A stretch of DNA of 14,904 nt from Verrucomicrobiota bacterium. Lineage in GTDB: Bacteria; Verrucomicrobiota; Kiritimatiellia; Kiritimatiellales; Tichowtungiaceae. A model generated the notes under the pieces. It did not search any database. It saw only the letters and a program-made list of their open reading frames with translations, and was not told the DNA's origin. The translations under genes were made by a program, and so were the position numbers. Location: assembly GCA_020853375.1 (NCBI GenBank), contig JADYZA010000177.1:1-14904 (forward strand), written 5' to 3'. This document shows, piece after piece, positions 1 to 6,545 of this stretch; position 1 is the first letter of the stretch; every line of letters starts with the position of its first letter.

Positions 1-566
1 CCATGCGACGTTCCGTGGAAACCATAACGGCGGATTTTGTGAACTGTGTACTGCTCTTTCGGTAAACCGTACAAATAGGCTTTGGGCGGCATGGTCTGAT
101 GGACAGCTGTATCGAACACCGCGACCTGCGGCATATCAGGATACAACTCATAAATAGCCTGAATCACCATCAGGTTCGGCGGATTATGCAACGGAGCCAG
201 CACCGAGTTTTTGCGAATGGCCGCAACCACATCGCCAGTAATCAGCACAGAGCCGGTAAAATCTTCACCGCCATGCACAACACGATGCCCAACACCGGAC
301 AGATCGCTCAAACTTTTCAAAACGCCTTTATCTGGGTCGGTCAGCATTTGAAAAATAGCGTTAATCGCCTTCTTGTGATCCGGCATGTCCAGATATTGGT
401 GTTCTTTTTCACTGCCGGTCTTCTTGCAATCTACACTGGATCCGGAAATGCCAATACGCTCCGCACCGCCCTGCGCCAGCACATTAAAGTCATTTGTGCC
501 GACAACAGCTTTATAGAGCTTATATTTAATGGACGATGAGCCAGAGTTGATGACCAGAATTTTCAT
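1..566 (-). CDS. ackA: Acetate kinase, N-terminal 188 residues (cut by window edge)
   Basis: Acetate kinase transfers phosphate between acetyl phosphate and ADP, giving acetate and ATP in the cytosol. The protein opens MKILVINSGSSSIKYKL, the phosphate-binding start of the ASKHA-fold acetate kinases. It continues with GHRVVHGGE (93-101), PLHNPPN (125-131), VAVFDTAVHQTMPP (148-161) and RRYGFHGTSH (179-188). The expected active-site residues are visible: Arg95, His127, Asp152 and His184, each four positions beyond the Methanosarcina numbering. Only about the first half is present; the frame is still open at base 1. The ATG at 566 fits the family start exactly and has a modest AGGT ribosome site. 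It starts 21 bp after the pta stop, so the two are very likely co-transcribed as pta-ackA. Confidence 0.96.
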   Translation of the reverse strand, partial: MKILVINSGSSSIKYKLYKAVVGTNDFNVLAQGGAERIGISGSSVDCKKTGSEKEHQYLDMPDHKKAINAIFQMLTDPDKGVLKSLSDLSGVGHRVVHGGEDFTGSVLITGDVVAAIRKNSVLAPLHNPPNLMVIQAIYELYPDMPQVAVFDTAVHQTMPPKAYLYGLPKEQYTVHKIRRYGFHGTSH

Positions 567-587
567 TTTTTACCTGTTTACATTTCG

Positions 588-1574
588 TTACTTGAGAGCG
601 AGCGACTGCACAGCCGTGATGGCAACAACGCCGACAATATCTTCTGCGCTGCATCCGCGCGACAAATCATTGACCGGTTTTTTCAGACCCTGGAGAACCG
701 GACCGTAGGCATCTGCGCCGCCGAGGCGCTGCACCAACTTATAGGCCATGTTGCCGGCGTTCAGGTCAGGAAAAATCAGCACACGCGCTTCGCCAGCCAA
801 CTCGCTCTGCGGCGCTTTACTTTTTGCAACCTTCGGAACAATCGCGGCATCCACCTGAAGTTCGCCATCGAGCTTAATCGGCGCACCGGATAACTTGGTT
901 TTTAACATCTCTTTGGCTTTCACTGTGGCTTCAATCACTTTATCAACCAGCGGACTGGAGGCAGACCCTTTGGTGGAATAAGAAAGCAGAGCAACGTTTG
1001 CTGGAATATTAAACTGCAAGGCGGTCTGCGCACTCTGCACGGCAATCTGCGCCAACTGATCCGCATCCGGATTTTCGACCAGACCGCAGTCGGAAAAAAT
1101 ATACGGAACATTGTTCACGCACATAAAAAACACGCTGGAAATAGTGGCACCCTTTTCAGCGGCCTTAATGATCTGTAACGCCGGACGAACCGTATCAGCG
1201 GTAGAGTGCGCCGCACCGGAAACCAGCCCGTCGGCTTCACCGTTCTGCACCATCATCATGCCGAAATAATTGACGTGCTTGACGGCCGCGCGGGCCTGAT
1301 CGAGCGTAATTCCTTTGCTCTTGCGCAGTTCAAAGAAAGCCGCAGCATAGCCTTCAAGCTTATCGGAAGTTTCAGGATTAATAACTGTTATGCCGGAGTT
1401 AAGGCGGGCGGCTGTTTTTGCATCACCCAACACGATCACCTTGGCAATCCCTTCGGCGGAAATCTGGTTGGCTGCATCGGTAACACGTTCATCAGCGCCT
1501 TCAGGAAGAACAATCGTTCGAGGATTGGCTTTCGCTTTGGCAATCACGTTTTGAATAAACTCACTGCGACTCAT
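588..1574 (-). CDS. pta: Phosphate acetyltransferase
   Basis: Phosphotransacetylase converts acetyl-CoA and phosphate to acetyl phosphate and CoA, feeding the acetate kinase just downstream. The 328-residue product has the length of the short, single-domain Pta class without the N-terminal DRTGG/P-loop extension of the E. coli enzyme. Conserved blocks are LPEGADERV (23-31), the segment around GEADGLVSGAAHSTADTVRP (112-131), LLSYSTKGSA (196-205), DGELQVDAAIVP (236-247) and the C-terminal stretch from FPDLNAGN (269-276) to GPVLQGLKKPVNDLSRG (291-307). The chosen ATG at 1574 follows an AAGGA ribosome site. A longer reading from 1625 would run back through the intrinsic terminator and add 17 atypical residues, so it was not used. 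No convincing promoter was seen in the short gap to the terminator. Confidence 0.95.
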   Translation of the reverse strand: MSRSEFIQNVIAKAKANPRTIVLPEGADERVTDAANQISAEGIAKVIVLGDAKTAARLNSGITVINPETSDKLEGYAAAFFELRKSKGITLDQARAAVKHVNYFGMMMVQNGEADGLVSGAAHSTADTVRPALQIIKAAEKGATISSVFFMCVNNVPYIFSDCGLVENPDADQLAQIAVQSAQTALQFNIPANVALLSYSTKGSASSPLVDKVIEATVKAKEMLKTKLSGAPIKLDGELQVDAAIVPKVAKSKAPQSELAGEARVLIFPDLNAGNMAYKLVQRLGGADAYGPVLQGLKKPVNDLSRGCSAEDIVGVVAITAVQSLALK

Positions 1575-1597
1575 TTTACAGATCCTTTTCTGCGGAA

Positions 1598-1640
1598 CAA
1601 AACAAACAAAAAGCCCCCTAAGCATTCTGCTTAAGAGGCT
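1598..1640 (-). terminator. Intrinsic terminator after rplQ
   Basis: On the minus strand, 26 bases past the rplQ stop, a 12-bp stem (AGCCTCTTAAGC with GCTTAGGGGGCT, two G-U pairs) closes a five-base AGAAT loop. It is followed by TTTTTGTTTGTTTTG. The stem is 1612-1623 with 1629-1640; the T-rich tract is 1598-1611. It should end the ribosomal transcript before pta, whose ATG lies 24 bases beyond the tract, unless readthrough is used. Confidence 0.85.
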
Positions 1641-1665
1641 CTTATCATAGGAAACTCTCCGAGAC

Positions 1666-2046
1666 TTACTTTTTAATTTCAGCCGGTTCGGAAGCTTCTA
1701 CCCACTCAAGAATCACCATCTCGGACGCATCGCTCATCCGCTGTCCCAGCTTGGTGATCCGCGTGTAACCGCCAGCGCGTCCGGCAAAACCGGGAGCGAT
1801 GACTTCAAACAAGGCTTTAACCTGTTCGGGCTGCTTGATCGTGGCCAGCGCCTGACGGCGGGCGGCCAGTGTTCCGGCCTTGCCGAGTGTAACCATCTTT
1901 TCAGCCAGCGAGCGAGTCGCCTTGGCTTTGGCAATGGTGGTTTTGATACGACGCTCAGCAATCAGGCTGCACACCTGATTCGCCAACATGGCGTCGCGGT
2001 GGGCGCCTGTGCGGCCAAGCTTAACTGTTTTCTTAAGATGTCTCAT
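1666..2046 (-). CDS. rplQ: 50S ribosomal protein L17
   Basis: L17 is a large-subunit protein near the peptide exit tunnel. The 126-residue product begins MRHLKKTVKLGRTGAHRDAM, matching the diagnostic L17 opening (RH..KLGR...HR.A), and contains TTIAKAKATRSLAEKMVTLG and a C-terminal GGYTRITKLGQRMSDASEM block, where bacterial L17 has GGYTRI.K...R.GD.A.M. Length is normal. A GAGGG ribosome site precedes the ATG. It is the last gene of the ribosomal cluster, 21 bp after rpoA, and is followed by the terminator, the same rpoA-rplQ ending found in most bacteria. Confidence 0.97.
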   Translation of the reverse strand: MRHLKKTVKLGRTGAHRDAMLANQVCSLIAERRIKTTIAKAKATRSLAEKMVTLGKAGTLAARRQALATIKQPEQVKALFEVIAPGFAGRAGGYTRITKLGQRMSDASEMVILEWVEASEPAEIKK

Positions 2047-2067
2047 GATAACCCTCGTTTTATAAAA

Positions 2068-3075
2068 CTATTCAACGTCTTTGGCCAACGGCTTCAGCAG
2101 ATCCGCATCAAATGTCATGCCGAGCGACAGGCCCATATCGACAATCTTCTGCTTGATCTCATTCAGCGATTTCTTACCGAAGTTGCGGTACTTGAGCATT
2201 TCGGCTTCTGTCTTCTGCGCCAGCTCGCCGACCGTAGTGATATTGGCGTTGTTGAGGCAGTTGGCAGCGCGAACACTCAACTCAATTTCGTTCACACTGA
2301 TATTGAGTTTCTTGCGCAGATCTTCTTTTTCGATATCAATCTGCTTTTCGCTGGCTTCGAATTCAATCAGGTCTTTGTCGTAGCTGACAAAGATATCGAG
2401 ATGGTGGCGCAGGATGGCGGCGGACATGGTAAGCGCATCGTCCGGAGTCAGACGTCCGTCGGTCCAAATTTCGATCGCGAGCTGATCGTAGTCCGTGCGA
2501 CGACCGACACGGCAGGAGCCGACATCGTATTTAACACGGGCGACTGGGGAGAAAAGTGAGTCGATCGGAATCACACCGATTTCCTGTTCCGCCTTCTTAT
2601 TTCCTTCCGCCGGGCAATAACCCCGGCCGACGCGAGTTTCGATCTCGACTTCAAATTTCCCGTTGGTGTCCAACGTGGCAATGTGGTGGTCAGGATTCAG
2701 CACGACAACACTGTCGTTGACCTGAATATCTCCTGCGGTGACTTCGCCAGGACCCTTAACGCTGATTTTCAGGCGCTGGGGTTCACGGGTATAGGACTTC
2801 AGCAAAACCTTTTTCAGGTTGAGCACGATATCGGTGACATCTTCTACAACGCCGGGAAGGCTGCAGAATTCGTGTGGAGCGCCAGTGATTTTAACGGATG
2901 AGATCGCGGTACCTTCCAGCGAGGAAAGCAGAACGCGCCGCATGGAGTTACCGATGGTGCGGCCATAGCCGGCTTCAAACGGTTCGGCGATGAATTTGCC
3001 ATACGTGGCAGTGGATGCGGTTTCGTCTTTGACGACCCGCTTGGGCATTTCGAAACGACCTAGTCTGATTGGCAT
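2068..3075 (-). CDS. rpoA: DNA-directed RNA polymerase subunit alpha
   Basis: Alpha subunits dimerise to start RNA polymerase assembly and contact promoter UP elements and activators. The 335-residue protein has the N-terminal domain, with GYGRTIGNSMRRVLLSSLEG (37-56), TDIVLNLKKVLL and VNPDHHIATLD. A linker then leads to the C-terminal domain (about 260-335), with ELSVRAANCLNNANI and KYRNFGKKSLNEIKQKI, the helix-hairpin-helix DNA-binding part. The ATG at 3075 has a GGGAG ribosome site. A second Met nine residues in (MPKRVVK) is a possible alternative start without an equally good site. It lies 67 bp after rpsK; the usual intervening rpsD (S4) is absent. Confidence 0.97.
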   Translation of the reverse strand: MPIRLGRFEMPKRVVKDETASTATYGKFIAEPFEAGYGRTIGNSMRRVLLSSLEGTAISSVKITGAPHEFCSLPGVVEDVTDIVLNLKKVLLKSYTREPQRLKISVKGPGEVTAGDIQVNDSVVVLNPDHHIATLDTNGKFEVEIETRVGRGYCPAEGNKKAEQEIGVIPIDSLFSPVARVKYDVGSCRVGRRTDYDQLAIEIWTDGRLTPDDALTMSAAILRHHLDIFVSYDKDLIEFEASEKQIDIEKEDLRKKLNISVNEIELSVRAANCLNNANITTVGELAQKTEAEMLKYRNFGKKSLNEIKQKIVDMGLSLGMTFDADLLKPLAKDVE

Positions 3076-3142
3076 TGTCTTTTTCTCCCAGAACCGGGCA
3101 TTAACCGGCTCATATGGTTAGTTTATCTATTTGCTGATTCGC

Positions 3143-3652
3143 TTAAACGCGCCGCTGTTTTCTTGGGCGGCAACCGTTATGCGGAACCGGCGTGGTATCC
3201 TTGATTGCGGAAACACGAAGCCCAGCAGCCTGAATCGCGCGTACAGCCGACTCGCGGCCTGCACCCGGCCCCTGCACCCGGACTTCAACTTCGTTCATTC
3301 CGTGAGCCATCGCAGCCCGCGCAGCTTCTTGAGCCACGGTGGTGGCGGCAAAAGCTGTACTCTTGCGGGAACCTTTGAACCCGCAACGACCTGCGCTACT
3401 CCAGGAAATTACCTGCCCTCTCATGTCGGTAAGCGACACGATGCAGTTATTAAAAGTGGTTTTGATAAAAGCGATTCCGTACGGGACATTTTTCGCACCT
3501 TTTGCACGACGCTTCGGTTTGCCGTCGTCTGCAGCAGGAGCCTCTTCGATTTGAGCGAAAATATCTTTCTGCCGCGGCTTCTTGGTTTCTTCGGCAACGG
3601 CAGGAGCCGCCGCGGCGACAGTTTCTTCTACAGGTTTGGTTTCTTCAGCCAT
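3143..3652 (-). CDS. rpsK: 30S ribosomal protein S11 with acidic N-terminal extension
   Basis: S11 helps form the platform of the small subunit near the mRNA exit. The body, from about residue 50, is canonical: [48 protein letters not shown] and [15 protein letters not shown] at the end. The protein is 169 residues, against about 129 in E. coli. The excess is an N-terminal tail of roughly 45 residues rich in Ala, Glu, Lys and Pro. The ATG at 3652 has an AAGGA ribosome site, so the tail appears genuinely translated. The C-terminus reads RPRKQRRV, where many bacteria have RPPK(K/R)RRV. It starts 22 bp after rpsM. Confidence 0.96.
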   Translation of the reverse strand: MAEETKPVEETVAAAAPAVAEETKKPRQKDIFAQIEEAPAADDGKPKRRAKGAKNVPYGIAFIKTTFNNCIVSLTDMRGQVISWSSAGRCGFKGSRKSTAFAATTVAQEAARAAMAHGMNEVEVRVQGPGAGRESAVRAIQAAGLRVSAIKDTTPVPHNGCRPRKQRRV

Positions 3653-3674
3653 GAATCGAATCCTTGGTTATAAA

Positions 3675-4091
3675 TTATTTCTTCGGAGCGGGAGCCGTGA
3701 CTTTAGCGGCTGAGCGGGCGTCTTTGCCGCGAACCGCACCCACGGTACGACGGGCACCTTTACGGGTACGGGCGTTTGTCTTCGTGCGCTGACCGCGAAC
3801 AGGAAGGCCACGGCGATGACGGGTTCCACGGTATGAGTTGATGGAAATCAGACGGCGAATGTTCTGCCCGATTTCACGGCGAAGATCTCCTTCGATCGTG
3901 TAATCCGCACGAACCACGGCGGTCAGTTTGGTAATGTCTTCGTCAGTCAGATCGTCCGCCTTTTTCGCGGGATCCAGACCAGCTTTGGCAATCACTTCGC
4001 GGGAAGTGGTCAGGCCGAGACCGTAAATGTAAGTCAAAGCGTATTCGAGGCGCTTTTTACCGGGGATATCAACACTAAGTATGCGCGGCAT
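3675..4091 (-). CDS. rpsM: 30S ribosomal protein S13
   Basis: S13 sits in the head of the small subunit and contacts P-site tRNA and the B1 bridge to the large subunit. The product starts [26 protein letters not shown] and contains [42 protein letters not shown] split across residues ~70-112, the diagnostic S13 core. At 138 residues it exceeds the common ~118-125 by a lysine- and alanine-rich tail ending APAPKK. An AAGGAG ribosome site precedes the ATG at 4091. It lies 20 bp downstream of rpmJ. Confidence 0.97.
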   Translation of the reverse strand: MPRILSVDIPGKKRLEYALTYIYGLGLTTSREVIAKAGLDPAKKADDLTDEDITKLTAVVRADYTIEGDLRREIGQNIRRLISINSYRGTRHRRGLPVRGQRTKTNARTRKGARRTVGAVRGKDARSAAKVTAPAPKK

Positions 4092-4111
4092 ATAAAACTT
4101 GCTCCTTAAAA

Positions 4112-4228
4112 TTAACCCTGACGCTGTTTGTGACGCGGGTTGCGTTTGTTAATCACGTAAACACGCCCTTTACGACGCACAATCTTGTCGTCAGCGCTAA
4201 TCTTTTTAACTGATGCCTTAACCTTCAT
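4112..4228 (-). CDS. rpmJ: 50S ribosomal protein L36, cysteine-free form
   Basis: This 38-codon gene encodes [20 protein letters not shown] followed by [18 protein letters not shown], a full-length L36 (typically 37-38 residues). L36 is a small large-subunit protein at the base of the stalk. The usual CXXC...C...H zinc ribbon is lost: the cysteine positions are Ser/Ala, Asp and Asn, leaving only the histidine. That marks the zinc-independent (C-minus) L36 type. An AGGTGA ribosome site lies just before the ATG, overlapping the end of infA (7-bp gap). The infA-rpmJ-rpsM order is the classic bacterial arrangement. Confidence 0.95.
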   Translation of the reverse strand: MKVKASVKKISADDKIVRRKGRVYVINKRNPRHKQRQG

Positions 4229-4235
4229 AGTTCAC

Positions 4236-4442
4236 CTAAATACTAATTCGCCCCACATTCATACTGTAAGGCGACATTTCCACCTTCACAAAACCGCCCG
4301 CTTCCGGCCCTTTTTTCTCCCAGTCTTCCGTGGCAATGTAAGCCGTAAACCGATGTCCATTGCCTAGTACTGCGCGAAAAGCGTGACTATCTATCACGGC
4401 CTCCAACTGAGCGTCCAGTAAAATAGTCTCACATTCGTCCAT
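4236..4442 (-). CDS. infA: Translation initiation factor IF-1, divergent
   Basis: IF-1 is a small OB-fold (S1-like) protein that occupies the ribosomal A site during initiation. The 68-residue product keeps the IF-1 frame: an LEAVIDSHAFRAVLGNGHRFTAYI strand set, here at about residues 13-36 (family pattern V.E.L.N..F.V.L.NGH...A.I), and VKVEMSPYSMNVGRISI at the end (family V.VELSPYD...GRI). The family loop SGKMR...IRILPGD is replaced by TEDWEKKGPEAGG, with far fewer basic residues. Position directly before rpmJ supports the call. No Shine-Dalgarno sequence is seen before the ATG at 4442 and no in-frame upstream start exists before a stop, so this start is firm. It appears to be the first gene of the operon. 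Confidence 0.82.
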   Translation of the reverse strand: MDECETILLDAQLEAVIDSHAFRAVLGNGHRFTAYIATEDWEKKGPEAGGFVKVEMSPYSMNVGRISI

Positions 4443-4457
4443 TTTTAAGAGCGGCCC

Positions 4458-4485
4458 ATCATACTGACCCGCCCCCCCTGTACAA
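4458..4485 (-). promoter_or_regulatory. Candidate sigma70-type promoter for the infA-rplQ operon
   Basis: On the minus strand TTGTAC (4480-4485) and TATGAT (4458-4463) are separated by 16 bases. The spacer holds a run of seven G. Transcription would begin near 4451, about 9 bases before the infA ATG, giving an almost leaderless message, which fits the missing ribosome site. It is the best match in the divergent gap but not proven. Confidence 0.45.
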
Positions 4486-4507
4486 GCTTCAATTCCATAA
4501 ATTTAAC

Positions 4508-4526
4508 TTTTCCAAACCTTGGAAAA
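4508..4526. repeat. Palindromic repeat, perfect copy (site 1)
   Basis: TTTTCCAA and TTGGAAAA flank a three-base ACC spacer, a perfect 8+8 inverted repeat in the gap between infA and pdxH. It belongs to the family TTTCCRANNNTTGGAAA that recurs through the window. Confidence 0.85.
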
Positions 4527-4539
4527 ATCAGGCATCATT

Positions 4540-4556
4540 TTTCCAGCGTTTGGAAA
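4540..4556. repeat. Palindromic repeat, one mismatch (site 2)
   Basis: TTTCCAGCGTTTGGAAA is the second copy in the same gap, 13 bases after the first. Its right arm (TTGGAAA) ends 4 bases before the pdxH ATG. Its GGA is the only visible ribosome-site-like element for that gene. Confidence 0.75.
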
Positions 4557-4560
4557 CCCA

Positions 4561-5172
4561 ATGGACCGCCCTATACACAACCAGAAACTGTTTGATTTTC
4601 CGGACGCCGGAAAGGATCCAGCCCCTCTATTCGACCGCTGGTTCACAGAAGCCCTGAAAGTCGATCCGCAAAACGCCGCCGTCGTGGCGCTGGCAACCGC
4701 CTCTTGCAAAAACCGCCCCTCTCTACGAATGGTTCTTCTAAAAGGATACGGTGAAAACGGATTTCTCTTCTATACCAACTACGAAAGCCGGAAGTCCGCC
4801 GATCTTTCCGAAAACCCAGCCGCCGCCATGACGTTCTGGTGGCCTTGGCATGAACGGCAAGTGCGGATTGAAGGGGAGATTGAGAAAATCAGCGCCACCG
4901 ACTCCGATGTCTACTTCGCAAACCGTCCACGCGAGAGTCAGCTGAGTGCGTGGGCATCGCCGCAAAGTAGTGTGATTGGCTACCCGATCGCGCTCGACGA
5001 ACTGCGTGAGCGATTCGGCCAAGAAAAAATTCCGCGCCCGGAAAACTGGGGCGGATTCCGGCTCGTTCCGGAAATCTTCGAGTTCTGGCAGGGCCGCGCC
5101 AACCGCCTACACGACCGTATCCGTTTCACAAAAATGGATAGCGGATGGACCATCGATCGGCTCGCGCCATGA
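4561..5172 (+). CDS. pdxH: Pyridoxamine 5'-phosphate oxidase
   Basis: PdxH is an FMN-dependent oxidase that makes pyridoxal 5'-phosphate from pyridoxine or pyridoxamine 5'-phosphate in the cytosol. The 203-residue product shows the family blocks in order: APLFDRWFTEA (21-31), PSLRMVLLKGY (53-63) for FMN contact, FYTNYESRKSADL (70-82), RQVRIEG (99-105), RPRESQLSAWASPQSS (122-137), RPENWGGFRLVPEIFEFWQG (159-178) and the C-terminal RLHDRI and RLAP. A TTG at 4519 in the same frame lies inside a palindrome and would add 14 residues unlike the family, so the ATG at 4561 was chosen. There is no strong ribosome site; a GGA in the adjoining palindrome may serve. The stop overlaps the next start by four bases (ATGA). 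Confidence 0.95.
   Translation: MDRPIHNQKLFDFPDAGKDPAPLFDRWFTEALKVDPQNAAVVALATASCKNRPSLRMVLLKGYGENGFLFYTNYESRKSADLSENPAAAMTFWWPWHERQVRIEGEIEKISATDSDVYFANRPRESQLSAWASPQSSVIGYPIALDELRERFGQEKIPRPENWGGFRLVPEIFEFWQGRANRLHDRIRFTKMDSGWTIDRLAP
4597..4613. repeat. Palindromic repeat variant inside pdxH
   Basis: TTTCCGG-ACG-CCGGAAA is a perfect 7+7 inverted repeat with the same geometry as the TTTCCAA family but with CCGG in the inner positions. It is read as FPDAGK within the PdxH N-terminus. Membership in the family is inferred from the shared arms and spacing. Confidence 0.55.
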
Positions 5173-6527
5173 GAAACTCTGCGCTTCTTCTCCTGCCGCT
5201 ATTCCTCTGCGCCGGATGTTCTACAACCGGACGCCAAGTGACCTATGACAATACCGTCCAGGTCGCTCGACGTCCGCTGAGCGGAACATACGAATTCGGC
5301 TGGCGCGTAAAAACATTCTGGACGGAAGAAGTTACCTCACTCTGGCGGCGTAATATCAGTCTCCGTCTGCTGAACCTGCGGGATATTCCTGAATTATCCG
5401 GCTCTTCCTGCATGAAGCGCGAGGTTATGGCTGAATGGCTTCAGGATAAGAGCGGCCCACCGGTTCAAGGCTCCGGCCGCCTTCTACTTAACGGAGAAAA
5501 CTTTTTTCCAAGGCTTGGAAATTCCATCAACGCCGCCACGAACCGAATCCTTTTCAAAACCTATTTGTTCGACAACGACGATGTCGCAAAAGAAGCCGCC
5601 GATCGGTTGAAGGCTCGTAGCCATGACATTGACATCCGCTTGCTCTACGACTCCGGCGGAACCCGGCTTTCGTGGCAAACTGACGCTCCGTCACTGCCAA
5701 CGAATTATGTTTACGAAGTCGATGATATGATCCGGTATCTGGAAAAAGATTCTGGCATCACATTGCGCCGTGCGATCCACACCCTGCTCACCTCTGAACA
5801 CTCCAAATACATCATCATCGATCACACGGTTGCTTACTTCGGCGGAATGAATATCGGTCGCGAATACCGCTACGACTGGCGCGACGCAATGTTTGAGCTC
5901 ACCGGACCCGTTATCGATGCGCTTGAAAACCGTTTTGAAACCGCGTGGACGCTCGCCAGCGGAGACACCTCAACCCTCTTTAAGCTACCCAAAGACAATC
6001 ATCCCGGCGGCGGAGATTTATACCTGATAAAAACAACCCCGCTCCATGCGCACATCTACAAAGGACAACTGCGCGCGATCCGGAATGCCAAGCAGTGCAT
6101 CTACGTCGAAAACCCCTACCTGTGGAACGTATCCATTGTCTATGAACTCTGCGCGGCGCGCAAACGCGGCGTCGATGTGCGCGTCACCATTCCGCAAAAC
6201 GTCAATCACGGCATCGGAGTCGCCGCCAATAAACAGACGGTCAATTGGCTGCTCGACCACGGCGTCCGCGTTTTTGTTTATCCAGGCATGACGCACGTCA
6301 AAGCCGCCATCTATGACCAGTGGGCTTGCTTCGGATCGGCTAACTTCGATGACCTGAGCCTGCATAAAAACTATGAGCTGAATATCTTCACCGACAATCC
6401 GGACATTGTCCGGCAGGTCAAAGTGGATTTACTTGAAAACGGACAACAGCTTTCGAAGGAAGTTTTCAACGCCGAAGAAATCAGCTGGATAGACATTTTT
6501 ACGGCTCAAGCCGCGCAGTACTTGTAA
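5169..6527 (+). CDS. Phospholipase D-family lipoprotein, cardiolipin synthase-like
   Basis: The 452-residue protein carries two HxKxxxxD motifs of the phospholipase D superfamily: HSKYIIID (His211, Lys213, Asp218) followed by GGMNIGREY, and HVKAAIYD (His376, Lys378, Asp383) followed by GSANFDDLSLHKNYELN. Two such motifs with the downstream GG.N and GS.N.D patterns are typical of bacterial cardiolipin synthases (ClsA/B/C types), which join phosphatidyl groups of membrane lipids. The N-terminus is a lipoprotein signal: a charged MRN, a leucine-rich core and CAGC with Cys17 as the likely lipidation site, though the -3 residue is Cys rather than Leu. The chosen ATG overlaps the pdxH stop by 4 bp, suggesting translational coupling. 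Exact substrate is not certain; other PLD-type phosphatidyltransferases or nucleases are possible. Confidence 0.85.
   Translation: MRNSALLLLPLFLCAGCSTTGRQVTYDNTVQVARRPLSGTYEFGWRVKTFWTEEVTSLWRRNISLRLLNLRDIPELSGSSCMKREVMAEWLQDKSGPPVQGSGRLLLNGENFFPRLGNSINAATNRILFKTYLFDNDDVAKEAADRLKARSHDIDIRLLYDSGGTRLSWQTDAPSLPTNYVYEVDDMIRYLEKDSGITLRRAIHTLLTSEHSKYIIIDHTVAYFGGMNIGREYRYDWRDAMFELTGPVIDALENRFETAWTLASGDTSTLFKLPKDNHPGGGDLYLIKTTPLHAHIYKGQLRAIRNAKQCIYVENPYLWNVSIVYELCAARKRGVDVRVTIPQNVNHGIGVAANKQTVNWLLDHGVRVFVYPGMTHVKAAIYDQWACFGSANFDDLSLHKNYELNIFTDNPDIVRQVKVDLLENGQQLSKEVFNAEEISWIDIFTAQAAQYL
5505..5521. repeat. Palindromic repeat inside the PLD-family gene
   Basis: TTTCCAA-GGC-TTGGAAA is a perfect copy of the dispersed palindrome, lying within codons for FPRLGN just ahead of the first catalytic domain. 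Confidence 0.8.
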
Positions 6528-6545
6528 CCCATCGCATGGATTTCG

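Noticed and set aside
99..539. Plus-strand open frame opposite acetate kinase
   Set aside because: The minus strand carries unmistakable acetate kinase motifs through this stretch; the plus-strand product shows no recognisable family.
1575..1625. Longer pta start
   Set aside because: The extra 17 codons run through the intrinsic terminator stem, and a good AAGGA ribosome site precedes the internal ATG at 1574.
4519..4560. Longer pdxH start at a TTG
   Set aside because: The TTG lies inside the palindrome and would add residues derived from repeat DNA; the ATG at 4561 begins where PdxH homology can begin.
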